NCBI GenBank assembly: GCA_900314855.1
Contig: OMWZ01000004.1
Location: 1-64,000, forward strand
Direction: 5' to 3'
Length of the DNA: 64,000 nucleotides
Source of the DNA: an uncultured Selenomonadales bacterium
GTDB taxonomy: Bacteria; Bacillota; Negativicutes; Acidaminococcales; Acidaminococcaceae
The notes under the pieces are model-generated. The model did no database searches and was not told the origin of the DNA. It saw nothing but the letters and a program-made list of their open reading frames with translations. Shown piece by piece: positions 15,635 through 24,237 of this stretch. The number at the start of each line of letters is the position of its first letter. Position 1 is the stretch's first letter. Both the position numbers and the translations under genes were made by a program.

Positions 15635-16381
15635 ATGGCTGACACGCTTCTCGAAATCAAGGATTTGCATGCCGGTGTAGCGGATAAGGAAATTTTGAGG
15701 GGACTGGACCTGACGGTCCGCAAGGGCGAGGTCCATGTCATCCTGGGGCCGAACGGGTCCGGGAAATCGACGCTGATGAATGTGATCATGGGGCATCCCA
15801 AGTACCAGGTCCTGTCGGGCCAGGTTTGCTTCGAAGGGGAGGATGTGACGGAAGAGCCCACGTTCGAGCGGGCGCGCAAGGGTATTTTCCTGTCCTTCCA
15901 GACGCCGGAAGAGATTCCGGGGATTACGGTGGAGAATATGCTCCGTACGGCCCGCCAGGCGATTACGGGCAAGCGGGAACGCATCTTCGGCTTCCGCAAG
16001 GAACTGAAGGCGGCCATGGAAGGGCTGCAGATGGATCCGTCGTATGCGGAACGGTATTTGAATGTCGGCTTCTCCGGCGGCGAGAAGAAACGGACGGAAA
16101 TCCTGCAGCTGCTGATGTTGAATCCGAAGCTGGCCCTGCTGGATGAAACCGATTCGGGCCTGGATGTGGACGCCGTGCAGATCGTGTCGAACGGCGTGCG
16201 CCAGTTCCACAACGAAAACAACGCGTGCCTGATCATTACGCACAACACGCGGATTCTGGACAAGCTGCGCGTCGACAAGGTTCATGTCCTCCTGAACGGA
16301 CGCATTGTCGAAGAAGGCGGTCCGGAGCTGGTCGATGTCATCAACCGCGAAGGGTTCACCCATCTGCAGCAGAAAGCGTGA
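15635..16381 (+). CDS. sufC: Fe-S cluster assembly ATPase SufC
   Basis: SufC is the ABC-type ATPase of the SUF machine; it drives conformational change in the SufBCD scaffold on which Fe-S clusters are built. The 248-residue protein has Walker A GPNGSGKST (about residue 35), the SufC-specific signature FSGGEKKR (about 147) and Walker B LALLDETDSGLD (about 165). The family's ETDSGLD form distinguishes it from transport ATPases. ATG 15635 has AAAGGAG upstream. It is the first gene of a compact sufCBDSU operon and ends 9 bases before sufB. Confidence 0.97.
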   Translation: MADTLLEIKDLHAGVADKEILRGLDLTVRKGEVHVILGPNGSGKSTLMNVIMGHPKYQVLSGQVCFEGEDVTEEPTFERARKGIFLSFQTPEEIPGITVENMLRTARQAITGKRERIFGFRKELKAAMEGLQMDPSYAERYLNVGFSGGEKKRTEILQLLMLNPKLALLDETDSGLDVDAVQIVSNGVRQFHNENNACLIITHNTRILDKLRVDKVHVLLNGRIVEEGGPELVDVINREGFTHLQQKA

Positions 16382-16389
16382 GGTGCGCC

Positions 16390-17805
16390 ATGGAAGATTT
16401 GACCAAGAAAAAGACCTATGTGGCGGATGTCGAGCGCACGCTGTATGATATCCGCGACGAGGACCGGTCGAGCTACAAGACCGCCAAAGGGTTGACGGAA
16501 GACATTGTCCGGGACATCTCCGCGAAAAAGGAGGAACCGGAATGGATGCTGCAAAAACGGCTCGAAGCGCTCCGGATCTACCACCAGATGCCCATGCCGA
16601 CGTGGGGACCGGATATTTCGGCCCTGCACATGGACGACATCGTGACGTACGTCCGCCCGGACACCAAAATGACCGGGAACTGGAAGGAAGTGCCCAAGGA
16701 AATCAAGGATACCTTCGACCGGCTGGGTATTCCCGAAGCGGAAAAGACGTCCCTTGCCGGCGTCGGCGCCCAGTACGATTCCGAGGTGGTCTACCACAGC
16801 ATCCAGAAGGAGCTGGCCGACCAGGGCGTCCTGTACACGGATTTTGAGACGGCCGTGAAGGAATATCCGGAAATCGTGCAAGAGTATTTCATGACCCTCA
16901 TTCCGCCGACGGCCCATAAGTTCGCCGCCCTGCACGGCGCCGTGTGGTCCGGCGGGTCCTTTGTCTACGTGCCCGAAGGGGTCCACGTGGACATTCCCCT
17001 GCAAAGCTATTTCCGCCTGAACGCCGCCGGGGCGGGCCAGTTCGAGCACACCCTCATCGTGTGCGAAAAGAACTCGAGCCTCCATTTTATTGAAGGCTGC
17101 TCGGCGCCGAAATACAATGTGACCAATCTCCATGCCGGCGCGGTGGAACTCTTCGTCAAGGAAGGGGCGCGCCTGCGGTATTCCACCATTGAAAACTGGT
17201 CCCGCAATATGATGAACCTGAACACGAAGCGTTCCTTCGTGGAAAAGGACGGCGTCATCGAGTGGGTTTCGGGTTCCTTCGGGTCCCATGTATCGTGCCT
17301 CTACCCGGCGAGCGTCCTCCACGGCGAGAACGCCAAGTGCGAATTCACGGGCGTCACCTTTTCCGCCAAGGGGCAGGACCTCGACACGGGCGCCAGCGTA
17401 ATCATGCTGGCCCCGCATACGTCGGCCAATATCAACACGCGGACCATTTCCAAGTCCGGCGGCAAGGCGACGTACCGCAGCGCCGTCAAAGTGGCGCCGG
17501 CCGCGACGGGCGCCAAGTGTCTCGTCAACTGTGAATCCCTGATGCTGGACAACGACTCGCGCAGCGATACCCTGCCGGTCATGGACATCCAGGCGGCGGA
17601 TGTAGAGATCGGCCACGAAGCGAAAATCGGCCGCATTTCCGACGAAGCCATCTACTACCTGACGAGCCGGGGCATCGACGAAAAGGAAGCCCAGGCCATG
17701 ATTGTCCGCGGCTTTGTCGAGCCGATTTCCAAGGCCCTGCCGTTGGAATACGCCGTCGAAATGAATAACTTGATCAATTTGGAATTGGAAGGAACCATGG
17801 GGTAA
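16390..17805 (+). CDS. sufB: Fe-S cluster scaffold protein SufB
   Basis: The 471-residue protein has full SufB length. Conserved parts include YHSIQKELADQGVLYTDFE, the beta-helix core with FEHTLIVCEKNSSLHFIEGC, and the C-terminal RGFVEPI...LPLEYAVEMNNLI. The Cys in CESLMLDNDSRSDTLP matches the scaffold cysteine region. With SufC and SufD it forms the cytoplasmic complex that assembles the cluster. It lies between sufC and sufD with very short gaps, so all are translated from one message. Confidence 0.97.
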   Translation: MEDLTKKKTYVADVERTLYDIRDEDRSSYKTAKGLTEDIVRDISAKKEEPEWMLQKRLEALRIYHQMPMPTWGPDISALHMDDIVTYVRPDTKMTGNWKEVPKEIKDTFDRLGIPEAEKTSLAGVGAQYDSEVVYHSIQKELADQGVLYTDFETAVKEYPEIVQEYFMTLIPPTAHKFAALHGAVWSGGSFVYVPEGVHVDIPLQSYFRLNAAGAGQFEHTLIVCEKNSSLHFIEGCSAPKYNVTNLHAGAVELFVKEGARLRYSTIENWSRNMMNLNTKRSFVEKDGVIEWVSGSFGSHVSCLYPASVLHGENAKCEFTGVTFSAKGQDLDTGASVIMLAPHTSANINTRTISKSGGKATYRSAVKVAPAATGAKCLVNCESLMLDNDSRSDTLPVMDIQAADVEIGHEAKIGRISDEAIYYLTSRGIDEKEAQAMIVRGFVEPISKALPLEYAVEMNNLINLELEGTMG

Positions 17806-17815
17806 GGAGGCAGTG

Positions 17816-18679
17816 ATGGAAACGAAAGAAAAAACCCTGTACAGCGCCATCCCCATGCGGACCTGGAGATGGCTCGGCGTCAATGAGGCCTATGTCCCCG
17901 ACGATATTCCCGCCGCCGACGGCGGGGAACCGGCCGGGACGGTGCTGCGCAAGACCGTCGCCGCCGGCGAGAGCCGGACGGAAACGCTGGTCTATCGGTC
18001 CGAACAGTCCGCCCGGGTCGTCTATGAGGTTGAGGCGGGCGGGACGCTGCATCTGACCAAAGTACAGCTCCTGCCGCCGGACAAGGGCCATGTGGATGCC
18101 CTGGAGATCCACGTCGCCGAAGGCGGCGAAGCCTACGTGACCATCGCGGAGCTGGGCGCGTCCCATACGGTGACGAAAGTGCGGATAGACCTTGACGGAG
18201 ACCATGCCGTCGGCGATTTGGCCGCCATCTATCTGGGCAGCGGCAGCCAGCGCGTCGACCTGAACTACGTCCTGTGCCAGAAGGGCCGCCAGACCCGCGC
18301 CGACATGCAGGTGCGCGGCGCCCTTATGGGGAAGAGCGAGAAAATTTTCCGCGGCACCCTGGATTTCCGGAAGGGCAGCAAGGGCAGCGTCGGCCGCGAA
18401 CGGGAAGAAGTGGTCCTGCTGAACGAAGGCGTGCGCAACCGCAGCGTGCCGCTCATGCTCTCTGGCGAGGACGATGTGGACGGACACCATGCGGTGAGCG
18501 TCGGGAAAATGGACCAGGAAAAGCTCTTTTATGTCATGAGCCGCGGCCTGGACCTGAACGAAGCCCGGCGCCTCGTCGTCGAAGCGTCGTTCCAACCCGT
18601 CCTCGAGCGCATTGCCGACGGGGACCTGCGGGCCGAAGTAGAACAACAGATCGAGGAGTTGATTGCTGATGGAAAATAA
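17816..18679 (+). CDS. sufD: Fe-S cluster assembly protein SufD
   Basis: At 287 residues this SufD is shorter than typical (about 350-430), mainly at the N-terminus. The C-terminal half carries the SufBD core, ending in a GLDLNEARRLVVEASFQPVL motif equivalent to SufB's RGIDEKEAQAMIVRGFVEPI. GGAGG lies just before GTG 17813 and ATG 17816; I prefer the ATG. Its end overlaps the start of sufS by 11 bases, pointing to translational coupling. It should pair with SufB as the scaffold heterodimer. Confidence 0.93.
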   Translation: METKEKTLYSAIPMRTWRWLGVNEAYVPDDIPAADGGEPAGTVLRKTVAAGESRTETLVYRSEQSARVVYEVEAGGTLHLTKVQLLPPDKGHVDALEIHVAEGGEAYVTIAELGASHTVTKVRIDLDGDHAVGDLAAIYLGSGSQRVDLNYVLCQKGRQTRADMQVRGALMGKSEKIFRGTLDFRKGSKGSVGREREEVVLLNEGVRNRSVPLMLSGEDDVDGHHAVSVGKMDQEKLFYVMSRGLDLNEARRLVVEASFQPVLERIADGDLRAEVEQQIEELIADGK

Positions 18680-19913
18680 AGAGCGGTCCCGCCGGGACCT
18701 TCGTCATGATTTCCCGCTCCTGCAGCGGACGATGAACAACAAACCGCTCGTCTACCTGGACAACGGCGCCACGACCCAGAAACCGGAAAGCGTCGTCCGG
18801 GCCATCTGCGGCTACTATGGCGGCTGTAACGCCAACCCGCACCGCGGGGCCTACGAGCTCAGCATCCAGGCCACGGATATCTATGAAAACGCGCGCGCCA
18901 AGGTCCAGCACTTTATCCATGCGCCGAAGGCGAACGAAATCATCTTCACGAAAAACGCCACGGAAGCCCTGAACCTCGTGGCGTACAGCTACGGCCTCGC
19001 CTTCGTGCAGCCTGGCGACGAAATCGTCCTTACCATCGCCGAACACCACAGCAACCTCGTGCCCTGGCAGATGGTCGCCAAGGCCAAAGGCGCCGTGCTG
19101 AAATACATCTATCTCGAAAAGGATGGCAACCTGTCCGAAGAAGACATAGAAACGAAGATTACGGAAAAGACGAAGATCGTCGCCGTGACCCACGTGTCCA
19201 ATGTCCTGGGCCTCGTGAATGACGTGCGCAAAGTCGTCGACAAGGCCCACCGTGTCGGCGCCGTCTGCGTCGTCGACGGCTCCCAGAGCGTTGCCCATCT
19301 CGCCGTGGACGTGCAGCAGCTGGACTGCGACTTTTTCGCCTTCAGCGGGCACAAGCTCCTGAGCCCCATGGGCATCGGCGTCCTGTACGGCCGGGAAGCC
19401 CTGCTCGACAAGATGCCGCCGTTCCTTATGGGCGGGGACATGATCGAATATGTGACGGAACAGGACACGACCTACGCCGAGCTGCCCGCCAAATTCGAGG
19501 CGGGGACGCAGAACGTCGGCGGTGCCGCCGGCCTGGCCGCCGCCATCGACTACCTGGAAGACTTTACCTTTGCCCGCGTCGAAGCCGTCGAACGGGATCT
19601 CGTCGCCTATGCCCTGCCGCAGCTGCGCGAACTGCCCTACATCGAACTCTACGGCTGTGACTCCACCCGGGACAACAAGACCGGCATTATTACCTTTAAC
19701 GTGAAAGATGTCCATCCTCACGACGTCAGCACCATTCTCGACGCCCAGGGCGTGGCCATCCGGGCGGGACACCACTGCGCCCAGCCCCTCATGCGCTACC
19801 TGGGACAGAACGCCACGTGCCGCGCCAGCTTTTACCTGTACAACACGCGCGAGGACGTGGACCGCTGGATTGCCGCGCTGAAGACCGTCCGCGGCGTCAT
19901 GCGCCTGGACTGA
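18669..19913 (+). CDS. sufS: Cysteine desulfurase SufS
   Basis: This class V aminotransferase-fold PLP enzyme takes sulfur from cysteine and passes it as persulfide. The 414-residue protein shows YLDNGATTQKP near the N-terminus, the PLP-Lys motif FFAFSGHKLLSPMG (about residue 225), and the type II active-site Cys in RAGHHCAQPLM (about 365). The neighbouring SufU is its usual zinc-dependent sulfur acceptor in Firmicutes. ATG 18669 lies inside the end of sufD. Confidence 0.96.
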   Translation: MENKERSRRDLRHDFPLLQRTMNNKPLVYLDNGATTQKPESVVRAICGYYGGCNANPHRGAYELSIQATDIYENARAKVQHFIHAPKANEIIFTKNATEALNLVAYSYGLAFVQPGDEIVLTIAEHHSNLVPWQMVAKAKGAVLKYIYLEKDGNLSEEDIETKITEKTKIVAVTHVSNVLGLVNDVRKVVDKAHRVGAVCVVDGSQSVAHLAVDVQQLDCDFFAFSGHKLLSPMGIGVLYGREALLDKMPPFLMGGDMIEYVTEQDTTYAELPAKFEAGTQNVGGAAGLAAAIDYLEDFTFARVEAVERDLVAYALPQLRELPYIELYGCDSTRDNKTGIITFNVKDVHPHDVSTILDAQGVAIRAGHHCAQPLMRYLGQNATCRASFYLYNTREDVDRWIAALKTVRGVMRLD

Positions 19914-19956
19914 CCGGCCGCCCGGACAGGGCGGAACAAAGAGGAGGAGAAGAACC

Positions 19957-20394
19957 ATGCCCGATTTAAGCGGAATCTATACGGAACTCATCGCGGAAGA
20001 AAGCCGGAATCCCGAAAACCGGCATCACCTGGATCATCCCACGCGGACCGAACGGGGCCATAACCCCAGCTGCGGCGATGAAATCACCCTGGAACTCCAG
20101 GTCGCCGGCGGTGTCATCCAGGACGCGTCCTTTACGGGCGCCGGCTGCGCCATTTCTCAGGCCTCGACGTCGTTGATGATCAACCTCATCAAGGGACAGC
20201 CCGTGGAAAAGGCCCGTCATCTGGCGGATCTCTTCCTGCGCATGATCAAAGGCGAGATCACGGACGACAGCCAGCTCGAAGAACTGGAAGACGCCATGGC
20301 CCTGAAATCCATCGCCCACATGCCGGCCCGCGTCAAGTGCGCCGTCCTGTCGTGGCACACCCTGGAAACCGCCCTGGACCAGGGCAAAGCCTGA
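19957..20394 (+). CDS. sufU: Sulfur-relay protein SufU
   Basis: The 145-residue protein resembles SufU, the zinc protein that accepts sulfur from SufS. Zinc ligands are visible: the Cys in PSCGDEITLE (about residue 41), the Cys in GAGCAISQAS (about 66), and the Cys in RVKCAVLSWHTLE (about 128), with an Asp from GDE as the fourth. The SufU-specific insertion between the second and third Cys is present, which separates it from IscU. It ends the suf operon and is followed by a terminator. Confidence 0.95.
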   Translation: MPDLSGIYTELIAEESRNPENRHHLDHPTRTERGHNPSCGDEITLELQVAGGVIQDASFTGAGCAISQASTSLMINLIKGQPVEKARHLADLFLRMIKGEITDDSQLEELEDAMALKSIAHMPARVKCAVLSWHTLETALDQGKA

Positions 20395-20403
20395 ACAAAA
20401 GAA

Positions 20404-20437
20404 AAATGGCCGCGGAGCCGCCGCGGCCATTTTTTTA
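20404..20437 (+). terminator. Terminator of the suf operon
   Basis: 10-bp stem ATGGCCGCGG with CCGCGGCCAT, followed by seven T residues. Confidence 0.9.
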
Positions 20438-20554
20438 TGGGTGTTTGGGGGAGAGCTTTCCTGCGGGACAGGGACGGAAGGTGGCGCGGCCGTTTTTCCC
20501 CGCCGCCGGGGACCCTTGTCCCGCCCTCCCGCCACTGGGCCGTCCGGGGCGCGT

Positions 20555-21592
20555 TCACTCCGGGGCCTTCACGGCCCAGCGCAGCTTGGTCGGTTTGGCC
20601 CGGGGATTGTGCAGGCATTCTTCCCGCGAGGGACGAATCACGTCGCGGGCCAGGTCGGAGAAGCGGCCTTCTTCCCAAAAGAGTTTGAAGGCTTTTTTGA
20701 CCAGCCGGTCCTCGCCGGAATGGAAGGTGAGGACGGCTACGCGGCCGCCGGGGGAGAGCACGTCGGGCAGGGCGTCCAGAAACGTGTACAGGGCTTCCAA
20801 TTCGCCGTTGACGTCGATGCGCAGGGCCTGGAACACACGGGCACAGCTTTTCTTGACGGCGTCCTTTTGTTCCGCCCGGGGCAGGAAGGACAGGGCGCTG
20901 GCGATTTCGTTGCGCAGGGCGCCCGTCGTTTCGATCGAAACGCCGCGCCGCAGGTCGCCGCTGATCGTGCGGGCGATGGCTTCGGCATAGGGCTCGTCGG
21001 AGTTCTCCACGAAGAGGGACGCCAGGTCCGCCGGATCCTGGGCGAGCTTGCGCAGGAGCTGCGCCGCCGACTCGCCCTTTTCGGGGTTCATACGCAGGTC
21101 CAGGGGACCGTCGGCCTTGTATGTGAAGCCCCGGGCCGGGTTGTCGAGCTGCATGGATGAAATGCCCAGATCGGCCAAAATGAAATCGAAGGGGCCGAAT
21201 TCCGCCGCCAGGCGCCGGATGCCGGCGAAATTCTGGTGCCGGATGGTCAGGATGTCTTCGCCGTATCCCGCGTCCCGCAGCCGTTGTTCCGTTTTGACAA
21301 TCTCGATAGGGTCTACATCGGTGGCGCACAGATGCCCCCGCCCCTCCAGGGCGTCCAGCATGGCCCGCGTGTGGCCGCCGTAGCCCAGGGTCGCGTCGAA
21401 CCCCTTGTCGCCGGGCCGGATGCGCAGCTGTTCCAGGATTTCCCGCACCATGATGGGCAGGTGCGTCCCTGCCGGCGTATTGCCTTTGCGGGTAACGTGC
21501 TCCGCCATGGCGCCGTATTTGTCCGGCTGCAGCTCTTTGTACTTTTCCTGAAAATGCTTCGGATATTTTCCGCTGTAATGGATGCGTCGCAT
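20555..21592 (-). CDS. RsmH-type 16S rRNA (cytosine-N4)-methyltransferase, solitary paralogue
   Basis: The 345-residue protein has the RsmH/MraW fold: GFDATLGYGGHTRAML (SAM-binding loop, about residue 65), DFILADLGISSMQLDNPARGF (about 135), and the closing PSREECLHNPRAKPTKLRWA. RsmH makes N4-methylcytidine at 16S position 1402. It has about 45 extra N-terminal residues compared with cell-division-cluster RsmH, and none of the usual partners (mraZ, ftsL, ftsI) is nearby. I recall a second RsmH-like group in Firmicutes with this N-terminal extension (GNTPAGTHLPIM); its target is less clear. Confidence 0.85.
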   Translation of the reverse strand: MRRIHYSGKYPKHFQEKYKELQPDKYGAMAEHVTRKGNTPAGTHLPIMVREILEQLRIRPGDKGFDATLGYGGHTRAMLDALEGRGHLCATDVDPIEIVKTEQRLRDAGYGEDILTIRHQNFAGIRRLAAEFGPFDFILADLGISSMQLDNPARGFTYKADGPLDLRMNPEKGESAAQLLRKLAQDPADLASLFVENSDEPYAEAIARTISGDLRRGVSIETTGALRNEIASALSFLPRAEQKDAVKKSCARVFQALRIDVNGELEALYTFLDALPDVLSPGGRVAVLTFHSGEDRLVKKAFKLFWEEGRFSDLARDVIRPSREECLHNPRAKPTKLRWAVKAPE

Positions 21593-21754
21593 GGGTTTCT
21601 CCTGTTTCCGGCAGAATCGCTGCCTTTTCTTTTCTTCCCTATACTATACGATGAATCAGCCAGGACAGCAAATGTAAACATTGTGCAAACTTTCCGACTA
21701 CGGTATAATAGAAGAAATGAGCCCTGCCCCGGCAGGGAAGGGAGTGGACGCGAC

Positions 21755-22180
21755 ATGGTAACACACGAAAGCTTGAAGGAATGGCTGGCCGCCCAGGGGC
21801 ATCCCCTCGAAGTGGTGGAGGATCCCCGCACGGGGATGCCGATTTATGTCCTGCAGCAGCGGTCGGACGTGGCGAAGATGAGATACCTGGGTCTCCTGGC
21901 GATTCCGCCGGGCCGTTTCATGATGGTCAAAGTCGTCGGCTGCAGCGTGGAGAAGTATCATCCCCGGGCCTGTGAAGCCGTCCTCACGCAGTTCAACGGC
22001 CTCCTGAACCGCCGCAAGACGAAGGACAGCTACAATTACGTCATCGACAAGGGACACTTAGCTATCGTCTTTTGGCCCGAAAACACGACGACGGACGAAA
22101 TGGGCCGGGTCCTGCAGTTCGGCTTCGACCGTCTCGACTTTATGTTTCGCAACCTGGAACGGCTCGACCTCGAAGGGTGA
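21755..22180 (+). CDS. Hypothetical 141-residue protein
   Basis: I do not recognise this protein. It is a cytoplasmic alpha/beta protein without signal peptide or membrane helix. It has an LEVVEDPRTGMPIYVL strand pair near residues 17-33, a GLLAIPPGRFMMVKVVG strand (about 45-61), and a C-terminal GRVLQFGFDRLDFMF helix. The build faintly recalls secretion-chaperone or YbjN-like folds. A TATAAT box at about 21704 with an upstream TTGTGC suggests its own promoter, and GGGAAGGGAG lies before the ATG. It is between rsmH (divergent) and the tRNA cluster. Confidence 0.75.
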   Translation: MVTHESLKEWLAAQGHPLEVVEDPRTGMPIYVLQQRSDVAKMRYLGLLAIPPGRFMMVKVVGCSVEKYHPRACEAVLTQFNGLLNRRKTKDSYNYVIDKGHLAIVFWPENTTTDEMGRVLQFGFDRLDFMFRNLERLDLEG

Positions 22181-22253
22181 GGGACCGGCAGCCGGCAGGC
22201 CGGGATGGCGCCGCCGCGGTTCCCGTGGCAGGGGAAATTTTTCGGGGCCCCTA

Positions 22254-22282
22254 TTGACAAAAGAGGCACTTCGCTGTATCAT
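22254..22282 (+). promoter_or_regulatory. Promoter of the tRNA cluster
   Basis: TTGACA and TATCAT with a 17-base spacer, 18 bases before tRNA-Lys. Confidence 0.8.
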
Positions 22283-22299
22283 AATTGAGTAACACGTAT

Positions 22300-22375
22300 G
22301 GTCCACTAGCTCAGCTGGCAGAGCAACTGACTCTTAATCAGTGGGTCCGGGGTTCGAGCCCCCGGTGGATCACCA
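22300..22375 (+). tRNA. tRNA-Lys (CTT anticodon)
   Basis: The 76-nt cloverleaf has acceptor GGTCCAC pairing with GTGGATC, then A and an encoded CCA. The anticodon loop CTCTTAA reads CTT (codon AAG). D and T arms are intact. Confidence 0.95.
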
Positions 22376-22378
22376 TGT

Positions 22379-22454
22379 GGGCGCTTAGCTCAGCTGGGAG
22401 AGCGTCTGCCTTACAAGCAGAATGTCAGCGGTTCGATCCCGTTAGCGCCCACCA
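22379..22454 (+). tRNA. tRNA-Val (TAC anticodon)
   Basis: The 76-nt cloverleaf has acceptor GGGCGCT pairing with AGCGCCC, and an encoded ACCA end. The anticodon loop CTTACAA reads TAC (codon GTA). It starts 3 bases after tRNA-Lys, and its last base is shared with the next tRNA. Confidence 0.95.
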
Positions 22455-22529
22455 TTTCGGTAGCTCAGTTGGTAGAGCAAAGGACTGAAAATCCTTGTGT
22501 CAACAGTTCGATTCTGTTCTGAGGCACCA
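22454..22529 (+). tRNA. tRNA-Phe (GAA anticodon) with irregular acceptor 5' strand
   Basis: The anticodon loop CTGAAAA reads GAA (Phe); D arm, anticodon arm, T arm and the encoded CCA are normal. The 5' acceptor strand is ATTTCGG against CTGAGGC, giving an A1-C72 mismatch and three G-T pairs. A strand beginning GCC would have been expected. To reach 76 nt, the gene must share its first A with the last A of tRNA-Val. It could be a decayed copy or one damaged where two tRNA genes were joined. Confidence 0.8.
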
Positions 22530-22540
22530 GTTGCCAATAC

Positions 22541-22572
22541 ACCCACGGTCTTTACGGTCCGTGGGTTCTTTA
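22541..22572 (+). terminator. Terminator of the tRNA cluster
   Basis: Stem ACCCACGG with CCGTGGGT and a short T-rich tail (TCTTTAC). Confidence 0.75.
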
Positions 22573-22635
22573 CTATCGGAACCGTTGGGGCGGCGCCTGC
22601 CGTTTCCTGTTCCCTGTGTAGGAGGTACCCGTATC

Positions 22636-22845
22636 ATGTTTACCGGCGGTGAAGAAACCATCAATTCCCTGCGTTTTATCTGGGGTCTTATCTTCCTTTG
22701 CTCCCTTCGCGGCAGCTACAAGAATCTGCGGGACGGCGAATACGCCTTTGGCATCGCCTTTACCATCCTGATTCCCCTTTCGGCCTACTTTTTGGCCGAC
22801 CTGTTTGACCTGCTGCCGGCCGGCGTGCCCCACGTCTTCGGATGA
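22636..22845 (+). CDS. Small membrane protein, hypothetical
   Basis: The 69-residue protein has two hydrophobic helices (about residues 10-24 and 40-60) with a short basic loop RGSYKNLRDGE between them. The start has a strong TAGGAGGT site. A terminator follows within about 60 bases, so it is a single-gene unit next to the tRNA cluster. No family was recognised. Confidence 0.65.
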   Translation: MFTGGEETINSLRFIWGLIFLCSLRGSYKNLRDGEYAFGIAFTILIPLSAYFLADLFDLLPAGVPHVFG

Positions 22846-22893
22846 GGCGCCGCCGCGGCCCGGGCTGGTAACGCGGGATAGGAAAGCGGACAC

Positions 22894-22942
22894 GACAACG
22901 CCCGCCGGATTGCCTTTGGCAGTCCGGCGGGCGTTTTTGTCG
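22894..22942 (+). terminator. Rho-independent terminator
   Basis: Long stem ACGCCCGCCGGA with TCCGGCGGGCGT, followed by TTTTTG. Confidence 0.85.
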
Positions 22943-22973
22943 TGGCGGGCAGGGGAGGGAAGGCGGGGGCATA

Positions 22974-22989
22974 TGTTTCCCGTGAAACA
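22974..22989 (+). other. parS-like site 3
   Basis: TGTTTCCCGTGAAACA, same orientation as sites 1 and 2, between convergent transcripts. Confidence 0.75.
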
Positions 22990-23089
22990 TCCGGTCCTGT
23001 TCCCGCGGCGTTCCTCCCGCGGCTCTTCCCGTTTGGCCCCTGTCCCTGGGCCGCCGCTCCCCGCGCGGCCGCGGGGGACGGGAGAGGCG

Positions 23090-24037
23090 TTACAGGACCC
23101 GTTTCAGGTAAGCCAGGCAGTTTTCGTGGGCAATCTTGTCCAGCGTCGCGGCGCTGAACTTGCCGGCCAGGTACGCGAACAAATCCTGCCAGTGCTCGGC
23201 CCGGTTCAGGTTATACGGCGGATGGCTGATGCCGTCGAAATCGCTGCCAAAGCCCACATAGTCGTCGCTCCCCATGAGGTCCATCATATAGGCCAGATGG
23301 CGGTAGACGCTGTCGATGCAGGCGTCGTGGTAGTCCGGCTCCAGGAACTGGCCGGCGAAGTTGATGCCGACGAAGCCCTGCGTTTCCGCCAGGGCGCGGA
23401 GCTGGTTGTCCCGCAGGTTCCGCGGGTGGGCGCAGAGGCTGTAGGCGCAGGAGTGCGTGGCGAGGATTGGCTTGGCCGATTGCTCGAGGACATCCCAGAA
23501 GCCGTACGTGGAGATGTGGGACACGTCGACGGCCATGCCGAGCCGGTTCATTTCGGCCACGACCTGCCGCCCAAAGCGCGTCAGGCCGCTTTTGCTCTCT
23601 TCTTCGTTGACGCCGTCGGCAATATCGTTGCGGTTGCTCCACGTCAGGGTCATGCAGCGCACGCCGAGCTCGTAATAGACGCGCAGGACTTCGAGACTGC
23701 CGTCCAGGGCGCCGCCTTCCTCGATGGCCAGGAGCGTGTTGAAGGCGTGTTCCTTGGCATGCTCCACATCGTCGGCCGTCAGGATCTTATGGATGTCCAC
23801 GCCGCGCTCCGCCAATTTCCTGGTTTCCTGGATGTATTTGTCCACCAGTTTCAACGTGTACCGCGTGCCGCCGCCCCAGCGGAATTCCTCCGTCGGGACG
23901 TACATGGCGATGAACTGCAGGCCCCCGCCGTTGGCGAGGAAGCGTTTGGCGTCCAGCATCAGGTCGTTGGACCAGAGCTCCTTCTGCTGTTTGTATAATT
24001 CGCTGATCGTGTCGCAATGACAATCGCACAGAAACAT
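23090..24037 (-). CDS. Membrane dipeptidase family (peptidase M19)
   Basis: The 315-residue protein resembles renal/membrane dipeptidases, binuclear zinc enzymes that cut L-D or L-L dipeptides. The first metal site is DCHCDT at residues 4-9, the bridging Glu lies in LLAIEEGGAL (about residue 103), and later His residues occur in VSHIS and THSCAYSL. The C-terminal GSDFDGISHPP is also typical. No signal peptide is present, so it is likely cytoplasmic. GAAGGAGG precedes ATG 24037. It could help recycle wall-derived or dietary dipeptides. Confidence 0.92.
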   Translation of the reverse strand: MFLCDCHCDTISELYKQQKELWSNDLMLDAKRFLANGGGLQFIAMYVPTEEFRWGGGTRYTLKLVDKYIQETRKLAERGVDIHKILTADDVEHAKEHAFNTLLAIEEGGALDGSLEVLRVYYELGVRCMTLTWSNRNDIADGVNEEESKSGLTRFGRQVVAEMNRLGMAVDVSHISTYGFWDVLEQSAKPILATHSCAYSLCAHPRNLRDNQLRALAETQGFVGINFAGQFLEPDYHDACIDSVYRHLAYMMDLMGSDDYVGFGSDFDGISHPPYNLNRAEHWQDLFAYLAGKFSAATLDKIAHENCLAYLKRVL

Positions 24038-24155
24038 GATATCCTCCTTCTTCCGGGAAGGTGTCCGCCGGAATCGTTGTTTTCCCCTGCGGGGAAGATT
24101 GTCTTCATTATAGCACAGGCGGCCCGCTTTGGGACAGGGCCTTCCCGAGGGCATC

Positions 24156-24186
24156 AAAAAAGGAGCGCCGCGAAGGCGCTCCTTGG
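24156..24186 (-). terminator. Terminator of the cbiK-like gene
   Basis: Minus-strand stem AAGGAGCGCC with GGCGCTCCTT, followed by TTTTTTG. Confidence 0.88.
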
Positions 24187-24237
24187 GAAATTTTTTCGGG
24201 AAATCAGCCTGGAAGACTCTTTCGGGACCTGGGAAAG

